A stretch of 64,000 nucleotides of DNA from Aldehydirespirator sp965203575 (lineage in GTDB: Bacteria > Actinomycetota > Acidimicrobiia > Acidimicrobiales > Aldehydirespiratoraceae): contig OZ241894.1 in NCBI GenBank assembly GCA_965203575.1, positions 2,170,001 to 2,234,000 of the forward strand. The letters run 5' to 3'. The notes under the pieces were generated by a model. It did no database searches and had not been told where the DNA came from. It saw only the letters and a program-made list of their open reading frames with translations. The translations under genes were made by a program, and so were the position numbers. Positions 32,733 through 39,923 of this stretch are shown one piece after another (the stretch's first letter is position 1; each line of letters opens with the position of its first letter).

Positions 32733-33950
32733 TTATCGCGAGATTCCGCTATGAGAGTCCTCAGCGGGGACCACGCCGGCCCGGCGGAGGTCGTCGATCT
32801 CGCCGGCGCCGAGCCCCAGCTCGGCCAGGATCTCGCCGGCGTGCTCGTTGAGCCGGGGGACGGACGGGCGGAACTCGGGCTGTGTGGCCGAGAACCGGGG
32901 GGCCAGGCGGGCCTGACGGATGCGGCCCGCGGTCGGATGGTCCCACTCGACGAGGGTCTCGTTGTGGCGGATATGGGGATCGTCGTGCAGGTCCTCCACC
33001 GCGGCGACCTCCCCGCACGGCACGGAGTTCTCGTGCATCCGGGGCACCAGGTCTGCGACCTTCCACTGCGCGAACTCCTCCTCGAGCAGTGCTCCGAGCT
33101 CCTCGGACATGCCCCGGCGGCCCTCGTGGGTGCCCCACTGCGGGTGGTCTATCCAGTCGGCGCGCCCCAGAGCCCGGTACAGGCCGTGGAACTGCTTGTC
33201 GCTGACCACGAAGTACACGATGTGGCCGTCGGCGCACGGTGTGAGCCGGTAGATGGTGGCGAGGCGCCGGCCACCACCGGCGTCCTCGTCGAGCAGCGTG
33301 TCGGCCATGCCGCCGTCGGGCCACAGGAACTGCACCGCGGTGTCGAACATGGACAGGTCGATGTGCTGGCCCCCACCGCCCCGGCTGCGGGCGAACAGGG
33401 CAGAGGTGATGGCCAGCGCGGCCATCCAGCCCGAGGCCTTGTCGACCACCCCGTTGCGCACCAGATCGGGTACGGGCACCTCCGGGTTGACCTGAAGGGC
33501 CACATAGCCGGTCACGGCCTGGATGATCGGGTCATACGCGGCCCGGCCGGCGTAGGGGCCGCTGGACCCGTAACCCGACATCGAGCAGTAGATGATCCCG
33601 GGGTTGACGGCTGCGGCGTGCTCGTATCCCATTCCCAGGCCGTCCATGACTCCGGGCCGCATGTTCTGGACGGCCACGTCGCAGTCGGCCAGCAGTCGAA
33701 GGCCCAGCTCCCGCCCGGCTTCGGTGGACAGGTCGATCTGGATCGACCGCTTGCCCCGGTTGGCGTTGGCGACGGTGCTGTTGATGCCGCCCTTGGCGAA
33801 GCGGGCCAGCCGCGACAGGTCGCCCGCGCCGGGCGGCTCCACCTTGATCACGTCCGCGCCGAGGTCGGCCAGCAGCATGGTCGCGGTCGGCCCGGCCAGT
33901 ACTTGGGTCAGGTCGACGACCCGGATGCCCGCCAGTGGTCCCTGCGCCAT
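32733..33950 (-). CDS. Family III CoA transferase (CaiB/BaiF)
   Basis: 405 residues. Opening GIRVVDLTQVLAGPTATML, LADLGADVIKVEPPGAGD, NRGKRSIQIDLSTEAGREL, and the region with the catalytic Asp in VVDKASGWMAALAIT. It moves CoA between carboxylic acids such as carnitine, formate/oxalate or branched acyl substrates. The C-terminal part keeps the RQARLAPRFSATQPEF pattern. Start ATG 33950 with GGGAGC upstream; first gene of the three-gene minus-strand operon, divergent from the alcohol dehydrogenase. Confidence 0.9.
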   Translation of the reverse strand: MAQGPLAGIRVVDLTQVLAGPTATMLLADLGADVIKVEPPGAGDLSRLARFAKGGINSTVANANRGKRSIQIDLSTEAGRELGLRLLADCDVAVQNMRPGVMDGLGMGYEHAAAVNPGIIYCSMSGYGSSGPYAGRAAYDPIIQAVTGYVALQVNPEVPVPDLVRNGVVDKASGWMAALAITSALFARSRGGGGQHIDLSMFDTAVQFLWPDGGMADTLLDEDAGGGRRLATIYRLTPCADGHIVYFVVSDKQFHGLYRALGRADWIDHPQWGTHEGRRGMSEELGALLEEEFAQWKVADLVPRMHENSVPCGEVAAVEDLHDDPHIRHNETLVEWDHPTAGRIRQARLAPRFSATQPEFRPSVPRLNEHAGEILAELGLGAGEIDDLRRAGVVPAEDSHSGISR

Positions 33951-34111
33951 CGTTCGCTCCCTGTTGGTTGATCCGCTCCGGTAGGAGTCCTACATCTCCC
34001 ATCTTCACACACCGGATGCTGACGATGACAGGCCACCGCGCGCCGGGTTCCACATCGCGGGGTTGCGGCGATCGCGCTAGCGTCGCGCGCCCGAGTCGCT
34101 GGAGGTGCCGA

Positions 34112-35230
34112 GTGAAGACCAGAGCAGCTGTCCTGCGAGAGACGAACGCCGACTGGAGCGTCGAGGAGATCGAGCTCGACGGGCCCGGGCCGCGAGAGGT
34201 GCTGGTGAAGACGACCGCGGCCGGCATGTGCCATTCCGACGAGCACGCCCGCAACGGCTCCATGCCGGTGCCGCTGCCCATCGTGGGGGGCCACGAGGGG
34301 GCCGGAGTGGTCGTCGAGCTGGGCGAGGGCGTGGCCGAGCTGGCCGTCGGCGACCACATCTCCGCTTCGTTCGTGCCGTCGTGCGGCCGCTGCCGCTGGT
34401 GCGCCGACGGCCAGCAGCACCTCTGCGACCTCGGCATGCACCTGCTCGACCCCGGCATGATGCCGCCCGCGGGAGGGTTCCGCCATCACGACGCCGGCGG
34501 CACCGACCTGACTCCCATGCTCAAGCTGGGAACGTTCTCCGAGCACATGGTGGTCAGCGTCGACTCCGCGGTGAAGGTCGACCCCGACGTGCCGGCGCCC
34601 ATCGCCGCGCTGGTGAGCTGCGGGGTGACCACCGGCTTTGGGTCGGTGGCCAACCGGGCCGACGTCCGGCCCGGCGACACCGTGGTCGTGGTGGGCTGCG
34701 GCGGGCTGGGCAGCGCTGCGCTCCAGGCGGCCAAGATCGCGGGAGCCTCCAACATCGTGGCCGTCGATCCGGCCGAGTCCAAGCGGGAGGCCGCCGGCAA
34801 GTTCGGCGCCACCCACACGGCCGAGTCCATGGAGGCGGCCATGGAGACGGTCGGGCTCGTGACCGGCGGCGTGATGGCCGACAGTCTGGTCCTCACTCCC
34901 GGCGTGATGAGCGGCGAGATGCTGGCCCCGGCCCAGTTCCTGGTGCGCAAGGGCGGCACGGTGGTGGTGGCCGCCGTCGCCCCGCTGGAGCAGATGGACG
35001 TTCAGTTCAACCTGTTCGATTTCGCCATGCTGAACAAGCAGCTCAGGGGCTCGATGTTCGGCTCGGCCAGCCCCCGCTCGGAGATCCCGCACCTGCTGTC
35101 GCTCTATACCCAGGGCCAGCTCGACCTCGACAGCTTCGTGAGTGCCACCTACTCGCTGGACGAGGTGAACGAGGGTTACCAGGATCTGCGCGAGGGCCGC
35201 AATATCAGGGGTGTCATCGCCTTTGACTGA
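34112..35230 (+). CDS. Zinc alcohol dehydrogenase, NDMA-dependent type
   Basis: 372 residues. Catalytic zinc ligands in AAGMCHSDEHARNG and GGHEGAGVVVELGEGV, structural zinc cysteines CGRCRWCADGQQHLC, Rossmann motif VVVGCGGLGSAALQ and the closing GYQDLREGRNIRGVI. It follows the NDMA-dependent actinobacterial methanol/alcohol dehydrogenase relatives (TIGR03989 group), which carry a tightly bound NAD. GTG 34112 is placed by GGAGG six bases upstream. Its 3' end overlaps the MoxR gene by 20 bases. Confidence 0.85.
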   Translation: MKTRAAVLRETNADWSVEEIELDGPGPREVLVKTTAAGMCHSDEHARNGSMPVPLPIVGGHEGAGVVVELGEGVAELAVGDHISASFVPSCGRCRWCADGQQHLCDLGMHLLDPGMMPPAGGFRHHDAGGTDLTPMLKLGTFSEHMVVSVDSAVKVDPDVPAPIAALVSCGVTTGFGSVANRADVRPGDTVVVVGCGGLGSAALQAAKIAGASNIVAVDPAESKREAAGKFGATHTAESMEAAMETVGLVTGGVMADSLVLTPGVMSGEMLAPAQFLVRKGGTVVVAAVAPLEQMDVQFNLFDFAMLNKQLRGSMFGSASPRSEIPHLLSLYTQGQLDLDSFVSATYSLDEVNEGYQDLREGRNIRGVIAFD

Positions 35231-36230
35231 AGAGGCCGGGCGGGCCGACGCCTCCGGCTTCCACGACGCCCGTGGAGGCCTGGTCGACACCGTTGCGGCT
35301 GCCATGGTGGGACGCCACCGGGAGGTCGAGTTGGTGGTCGCCGCGGTCGGCGCCGGACGCCACCTGCTGCTCGAGGGTCCGCCCGGCACCGGCAAGACCA
35401 CCCTGTTGCGGGCCCTGGCCGCGGCGATGGATGTTCCGCTCGTCACCGTCGAGGGCAATGCCGAGCTGACCCCGGCCCGGCTCGCCGGGCAGTTCGACCC
35501 GGCCCGGGTGCTGTCGGAGGGCTACACCGGTGACGCCTTCATGCCCGGTCCGCTCATCGAGGCCATGCAGGATGGGGCGCTGCTCTACGTCGAAGAGCTC
35601 AACCGGGTGCCCGAGGAGACCGTCAACCTGCTCATCGGGGTGATGTCGGAGGGCGAACTCCATCTGCCCAGGGTGGGGAGGATCGCCGCGGCGGAGCAGT
35701 TCCGCTTGGTGGCCGCCATGAATCCCTACGACACGGTGGGCACGTCACGCCTGTCCAGCGCGGTCTACGACCGCATCTGCCACCTGTCCATGGGCTACCA
35801 GGACGAGCGCGACGAGCGTCGCATAGTCGAGTTGCGGGCCCAGGGCTTCCCCACTGGCGGTGCGACGGCCGAGCGCACCATGGACCGGGCCGTTGCGGTG
35901 ACCAGAGCCACCCGTACCCATCGCGACGTGCGAATGGGGGCATCGGTGCGGGGGGCGATGGACCTGTGCGATGTGGCCGCTCGCCTCTGCCAGCTCCGTG
36001 ACCTGGCACTCGACGACCCCGGGGTGGGCCTCGACGCCGCGCTGATGGCTCTCACCGGCCGGATCCGGCTCCACGAGGGAGGGGACCGCACCCCCGAGGC
36101 CATCGTGCGGGAGCTGTGGGATGAGGTGCTCGCGGTCGAGCGGCGCAGTGACGGCCCGCCGCCCGAGTCCCTGGTGCCTTCGATGGAAAAAGTGCCGGCC
36201 CCCGGAGGGGCGACCGGCACAGGGGCTTAG
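35211..36230 (+). CDS. MoxR-family AAA+ ATPase
   Basis: 339 residues. Walker A LLLEGPPGTGKTTLLRALA, Walker B GALLYVEELNRVPEETVNLL, sensor region VAAMNPYDTVGTSRLSSAV. MoxR ATPases act as chaperones that load metal cofactors or remodel complexes together with a VWA partner, here encoded 12 bases downstream. CoxD in CO dehydrogenase clusters is a close functional parallel. GTG 35211 or TTG 35223 could start it; both lie at or inside the dehydrogenase 3' end, so expression is coupled. Confidence 0.88.
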   Translation: MSSPLTEEAGRADASGFHDARGGLVDTVAAAMVGRHREVELVVAAVGAGRHLLLEGPPGTGKTTLLRALAAAMDVPLVTVEGNAELTPARLAGQFDPARVLSEGYTGDAFMPGPLIEAMQDGALLYVEELNRVPEETVNLLIGVMSEGELHLPRVGRIAAAEQFRLVAAMNPYDTVGTSRLSSAVYDRICHLSMGYQDERDERRIVELRAQGFPTGGATAERTMDRAVAVTRATRTHRDVRMGASVRGAMDLCDVAARLCQLRDLALDDPGVGLDAALMALTGRIRLHEGGDRTPEAIVRELWDEVLAVERRSDGPPPESLVPSMEKVPAPGGATGTGA

Positions 36231-36241
36231 TCCTCGAAGGG

Positions 36242-37153
36242 TTGAGGGCCCGCGAGGCGCTCGACGCCGAGCGGGTCCGCACCACCCCCCGCGGCCACTA
36301 CGAGGGCCAGCCCGGCTTCAGGCTGCTGAGTCCCACCACCGGCACCCTCGACACCGCCGAGGTGGCCGAGCAAGCCTCCGTCGACCCCGACCAGACTCTC
36401 GCCCTGCTGGCCGACATGGCCGCCGCCGCCGACCGCAGGATGGCGGCGCTGGCGGCGCGCCTGGCGGGACGGCTGGCGCTCGACCTGGCCCGGGCCGGGG
36501 CGTCGTCGGCGGGCGGGGTGGGCCGCCTCGAGCCTGGACGGGCCGATCTCTGCAGCGGCGACATTGACATCGACCGCAGCCTCGACGGACTGCTCGAGGC
36601 CAGAGCGGCGGGCCGCCCGGCGGGGTTGGACGAGTTGTGGGTGCAGCGCTGGCAGCGGCCCGCCACCGCGATCACTCTTGTTGTGGACCGCTCCGGGTCG
36701 ATGGGCGGCCCGCGGCTGGCCGCTGCCGCGGTGGCCGCCGCGGCCTGCGCCCTGCGAGCGCCCCAGCAGTGGTCGGCGCTGGCTTTCGGTGACCAGGTCG
36801 TGGCCATCAAGTCGGCCGACCGGGATCGCCCGGCGCCAGCCGTGGTGGATGACGTGTTGCGGTTGCGCGGCTACGGAACCACCGACCTCGCGGCCGCGCT
36901 CGACGCGGCCCGGGCCCAGCTGGAGCGGTGTACGGCCCGGCGCCGTGTCGCGGTGCTGCTCTCGGACTGCCGGGCCACTGCCGGCGGTGATCCGTTGGCT
37001 GCGGCCCGCCGCCTCGACGAGCTGTGCGTGATCGCGCCCGCGGGCGATGCGGCCGACGCCGAGGCCTTCGCGGTCGCCGCCGGCGCCCGGTTCGCAGCGA
37101 TCGCCGGTCCCCGCTCCATCCCCGACGCAGTCGCAACCGTCCTGCAGGGCTAG
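36242..37153 (+). CDS. VWA-domain protein, MoxR partner
   Basis: 303 residues. The von Willebrand A domain occupies the C-terminal half with MIDAS motif TLVVDRSGSMGG, the later Thr in RLRGYGTTDLAAALD and the Asp in VLLSDCRA. The N-terminal half is helical and Ala-rich. CoxE-like proteins have this layout and work with MoxR/CoxD ATPases. A TTG at 36242 is the first possible start and the true one may be further in. No membrane anchor is visible. Confidence 0.8.
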   Translation: MRAREALDAERVRTTPRGHYEGQPGFRLLSPTTGTLDTAEVAEQASVDPDQTLALLADMAAAADRRMAALAARLAGRLALDLARAGASSAGGVGRLEPGRADLCSGDIDIDRSLDGLLEARAAGRPAGLDELWVQRWQRPATAITLVVDRSGSMGGPRLAAAAVAAAACALRAPQQWSALAFGDQVVAIKSADRDRPAPAVVDDVLRLRGYGTTDLAAALDAARAQLERCTARRRVAVLLSDCRATAGGDPLAAARRLDELCVIAPAGDAADAEAFAVAAGARFAAIAGPRSIPDAVATVLQG

Positions 37154-37164
37154 AGCCCGCTCAG

Positions 37165-37211
37165 GAATTGGCAGCGTTGCGCACGGTATGCGTGCATTCT
37201 GCTGCCAATTC
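37165..37211. repeat. Nested palindrome, copy 1 of pair 2
   Basis: Perfect outer stem GAATTGGCAGC / GCTGCCAATTC, inner stem GCACG-GTATG-CGTGC. It begins 12 bases after the VWA stop codon. Confidence 0.85.
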
Positions 37212-37235
37212 GGGCGGCGCTGAGCCAAGGCTCGG

Positions 37236-37282
37236 GAATTGGCAGCGTTGCGCACGGTATGCGTGCATTCTGCTGCCAATTC
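37236..37282. repeat. Nested palindrome, copy 2 of pair 2
   Basis: Identical to the 37165 copy, starting 71 bp later, with a 24-base spacer. It ends four bases before the livF stop codon region (convergent genes). Confidence 0.85.
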
Positions 37283-37286
37283 GGGT

Positions 37287-38030
37287 TCAGCGGGCTCCGA
37301 GGAACGCTCGCCGCACCTTCGGATCGGCCAGCAGATCGGCCGAGCTGCCCTGGTGGGTGATCAGCCCGTGCTCGATCACGTAGCCGCGGTGGCTGGTCTC
37401 AAGGCCCTGGCGGGCGTTCTGCTCGATCATCAGGGTGGTCAAGGAGATCTCGCGGTTGAGCCGCCGGACCGTCTCGAACACCTCGGCGGTCACGATGGGG
37501 GACAACCCGGCGGACGGCTCGTCCATCAGCACCAGGCGCGGCTCCCACATGAGGGCGCGGCCGATCTCCAGCATCCGCTGCTCGCCTCCCGACATCGTCC
37601 CGGCCGCCTGGCGGGCCCGGGCGCCCAGCTTCGGGAACAGGTCGCACACGAAGCCGATGCGTTCCCGCACCCGCGCCTTGTCGGTGCAGCGGTACATGCC
37701 GAGTTCGAGGTTCTCGTGGACGGTCATCTGGGCGAACGAGCTGCGGAGTTGGGGCACGATGGCGATCCCGGCCGTGGCCAGGGCGTCGGACGGGTTGATG
37801 TTGGTGATGTCGGCACCGTCGCAGAGCACCCGGCCGGACCGTACCGGCACCAGCCCGTAGACCGCCTTGAACACCGTCGACTTGCCGGCGCCGTTGGGAC
37901 CGATCACGCACACGATCTCGCCGGCATGCACCTCGAGATCGATGCCCCGGATGATGTCGTGGCCCGGCGTGTAGCCGGCGGCCATGGAACGCACGTCCAG
38001 CAGAGGCTTGCCGGTCGGTGCACCGTTCAT
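37287..38030 (-). CDS. livF: Liv-type ABC ATPase (LivF)
   Basis: 247 residues. Walker A VIGPNGAGKSTVFKAVYGL, Q-loop AIVPQLRSSFAQM, signature MSGGEQRMLEIGRALMW, Walker B PRLVLMDEPSAGLSP, H-loop MIEQNARQGLE. Members energise branched-chain amino acid or urea/amide import. Start ATG 38030 lies in a 17-bp tandem duplication shared with the livG stop region (38024-38040 and 38041-38057). Last gene of the minus-strand liv operon. Confidence 0.92.
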   Translation of the reverse strand: MNGAPTGKPLLDVRSMAAGYTPGHDIIRGIDLEVHAGEIVCVIGPNGAGKSTVFKAVYGLVPVRSGRVLCDGADITNINPSDALATAGIAIVPQLRSSFAQMTVHENLELGMYRCTDKARVRERIGFVCDLFPKLGARARQAAGTMSGGEQRMLEIGRALMWEPRLVLMDEPSAGLSPIVTAEVFETVRRLNREISLTTLMIEQNARQGLETSHRGYVIEHGLITHQGSSADLLADPKVRRAFLGAR

Positions 38031-38043
38031 GGCCCGGCCCCGT

Positions 38044-38847
38044 TCATGGCCCGGCCCCGGTCCCGTTGCCGCCGGCGTCGCCAGCGTCGGCTTGCCGGCT
38101 GCGACCGGCCGCACCGAAATAGGCCTCGATCACCGCGGGATCGTCCATGATCTGGCTCGGCGTCCCCTCGGCCAGCTTGGTGCCGGCGTCGAGCACCACC
38201 ACCCGCTCGCAGAGGTCGGCGACGAACTGCACGTTGTGCTCGACCAGCAGGAAGGCCACTCCCTGCTCGGAGTTCACCGCTCGCAGCCGGTCCTTGATGT
38301 CCTCGACCAGGCTCGGGTTGACGCCGGCGGTGGCCTCGTCGAGCAGGACCAGCCTCGGATCGCTCATGAGCGCCATGCCGATCTCCAGCAGCCGGCGCTG
38401 GCCGCCCGACAGGGTGCCCGCCGGCTCGTCGCGCATCGGGCCGAGCATCAGGAACTCCAGCAGGTCCTCTGCCTTGCGCCGGGTGGCCGCGCCGGCAGGC
38501 CGGAAGAGGTCACGCAGGCCGACCTCAGCCCACTGCGTGCTGAGTTCCATGTTCTCAGCCACGGTGAGATCGCGGTAGACGCGTATCAGCTGGAAGGTGC
38601 GAGCCATGCCCAGCCGGGCGACCTGGTGCGGGCGCCGCCGGGTGATGTCGACTCCATCGAAGCTGACCGAGCCGCCGTCGATGCTCTGGATCCCGCTGAG
38701 GCAGTCGAACAGCGTCGTCTTGCCGCTGCCGTTGGGGCCGATGAGCCCGACCATCTCGCCCGGCGCGACCTCGATGTCGACCCCGTCGACCGCGGTCAGC
38801 CCGCCGAAGCGCTTGACGACGCCGGCCGCTTCGAGCAACGCGGTCAC
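38044..38847 (-). CDS. livG: Liv-type ABC ATPase (LivG)
   Basis: 267 residues. Walker A LIGPNGSGKTTLFDCLSGIQ, signature LSGGQRRLLEIGMALMS, Walker B PRLVLLDEATAGVNPS, H-loop FLLVEHNVQFV. GTG start overlaps the livM stop (GTGA at 38844-38847). The C-terminal tail is Gly/Ala/Asp-rich and ends inside the 17-bp duplication. Confidence 0.92.
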   Translation of the reverse strand: MTALLEAAGVVKRFGGLTAVDGVDIEVAPGEMVGLIGPNGSGKTTLFDCLSGIQSIDGGSVSFDGVDITRRRPHQVARLGMARTFQLIRVYRDLTVAENMELSTQWAEVGLRDLFRPAGAATRRKAEDLLEFLMLGPMRDEPAGTLSGGQRRLLEIGMALMSDPRLVLLDEATAGVNPSLVEDIKDRLRAVNSEQGVAFLLVEHNVQFVADLCERVVVLDAGTKLAEGTPSQIMDDPAVIEAYFGAAGRSRQADAGDAGGNGTGAGP

Positions 38848-39911
38848 GGCGCGGTCACCTTCTCGGACTGGTCGTCGGCACGCCGGCGCCGCAGGCGCCA
38901 GAGGTGGCGGGCCGACACGCCCCGGCGGTCGAATGCGCCGACGATGCCGCGGGGCATCAGCAGCACGACCAGGATCAGCAGCACGCCCTGCGCGACCAGG
39001 TGGTAGTCGAGCAGGTTGGCCCACAGCACCTCGCGCAGCCAGTACAGCGCCACCGAGCCCACTACCGGCCCGGCCACCGTTCCCAGTCCCCCGAGCAGCG
39101 TTCCCATGATGGCGTCGATGGTCCGCACCTCGGTGAAGGCGATGTCGGGGTCCACGAACGTGTTCTGGTACGCCCAGAGCCCGCCGAAGAGCCCGGTGGA
39201 GGCCCCCGCGAAGCTGAAGACGGCGACCTTGAGGCGGGTGGTCGAGATTCCCCGCATCCCCGCTCCCAGCTCGTCCTCGCGTATGGCCACCAGCGCGGCG
39301 CCGAAGCGGGTGCGCCGCAGCCACCAGGTCAGCGCGATCAGCCCCACTACCAGCGCGAGCTCCAAGTAGTAGAACAGCTGCCGGTTCAGGTAGGGGGGCA
39401 GGGTCAGGCCGACGCCGCCGCCGGTCAGGCCGCCCCACGTGCGCACGATCTCGCGGACGGCCACGAACGTGCCCAGCATGGCGATGGAGAAGTACGGGCC
39501 CCGCAGTCGCATCGTGGCCCGCCCGATCAGACCGGCGAGCACTCCGGCCACGACCGCCCCGACGACGACGGCGGGGACCGGCGGCCAACCGATGCCCAGG
39601 CTGTTGGCCTGCAGCGACATCAGGATCGCGGTCACGTAGGCGCCGAGTCCGAACCACACTGCGTGGCCGAAGTCGACGTAGCCGGTGAAACCCCCGGTCA
39701 GGTTCCAGTTGATGGCCACCGCCACGCTGGTGAACATCAGCGTCATGGTGAACATCGTCGAATCGGTGGCGCCCACCAGCGGCAGCACGATCAGCCAGGC
39801 CAGCACAGCCGCCACCACCACCCGCGCCGCAGCCAGCCCCCGGCCACTGGCGAGCCACCTCCTGAGAGCGCTCATGCCGCCGTCGCGCCCGTCGGGTGGG
39901 GGAGGGCTCAT
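38844..39911 (-). CDS. livM: Liv-type ABC permease (LivM)
   Basis: About 355 residues from ATG 39911, or 343 from ATG 39875; the two ATGs exist because an 18-base segment is duplicated at a 36-bp period over the start. BPD_transp_2 family with about ten hydrophobic spans and the motifs NLTGGFTGYVDFGHAVWFGL, AIREDELGAGMRGIST and GTLLGGLGTVAGPVVG. The basic C-terminus (RHLWRLRRRRADDQ) is cytoplasmic. Coupled to the upstream fused gene by ATGA and to livG by GTGA. Confidence 0.9.
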   Translation of the reverse strand: MSPPPPDGRDGGMSALRRWLASGRGLAAARVVVAAVLAWLIVLPLVGATDSTMFTMTLMFTSVAVAINWNLTGGFTGYVDFGHAVWFGLGAYVTAILMSLQANSLGIGWPPVPAVVVGAVVAGVLAGLIGRATMRLRGPYFSIAMLGTFVAVREIVRTWGGLTGGGVGLTLPPYLNRQLFYYLELALVVGLIALTWWLRRTRFGAALVAIREDELGAGMRGISTTRLKVAVFSFAGASTGLFGGLWAYQNTFVDPDIAFTEVRTIDAIMGTLLGGLGTVAGPVVGSVALYWLREVLWANLLDYHLVAQGVLLILVVLLMPRGIVGAFDRRGVSARHLWRLRRRRADDQSEKVTAP

Positions 39912-39923
39912 GCCGCCGTCGCG
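39870..39923 (-). repeat. 18-base direct repeat over the livM start
   Basis: GCTCATGCCGCCGTCGCG occurs at 39870-39887 and 39906-39923, so the livM ATG and the upstream TGA are both duplicated. Confidence 0.8.
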
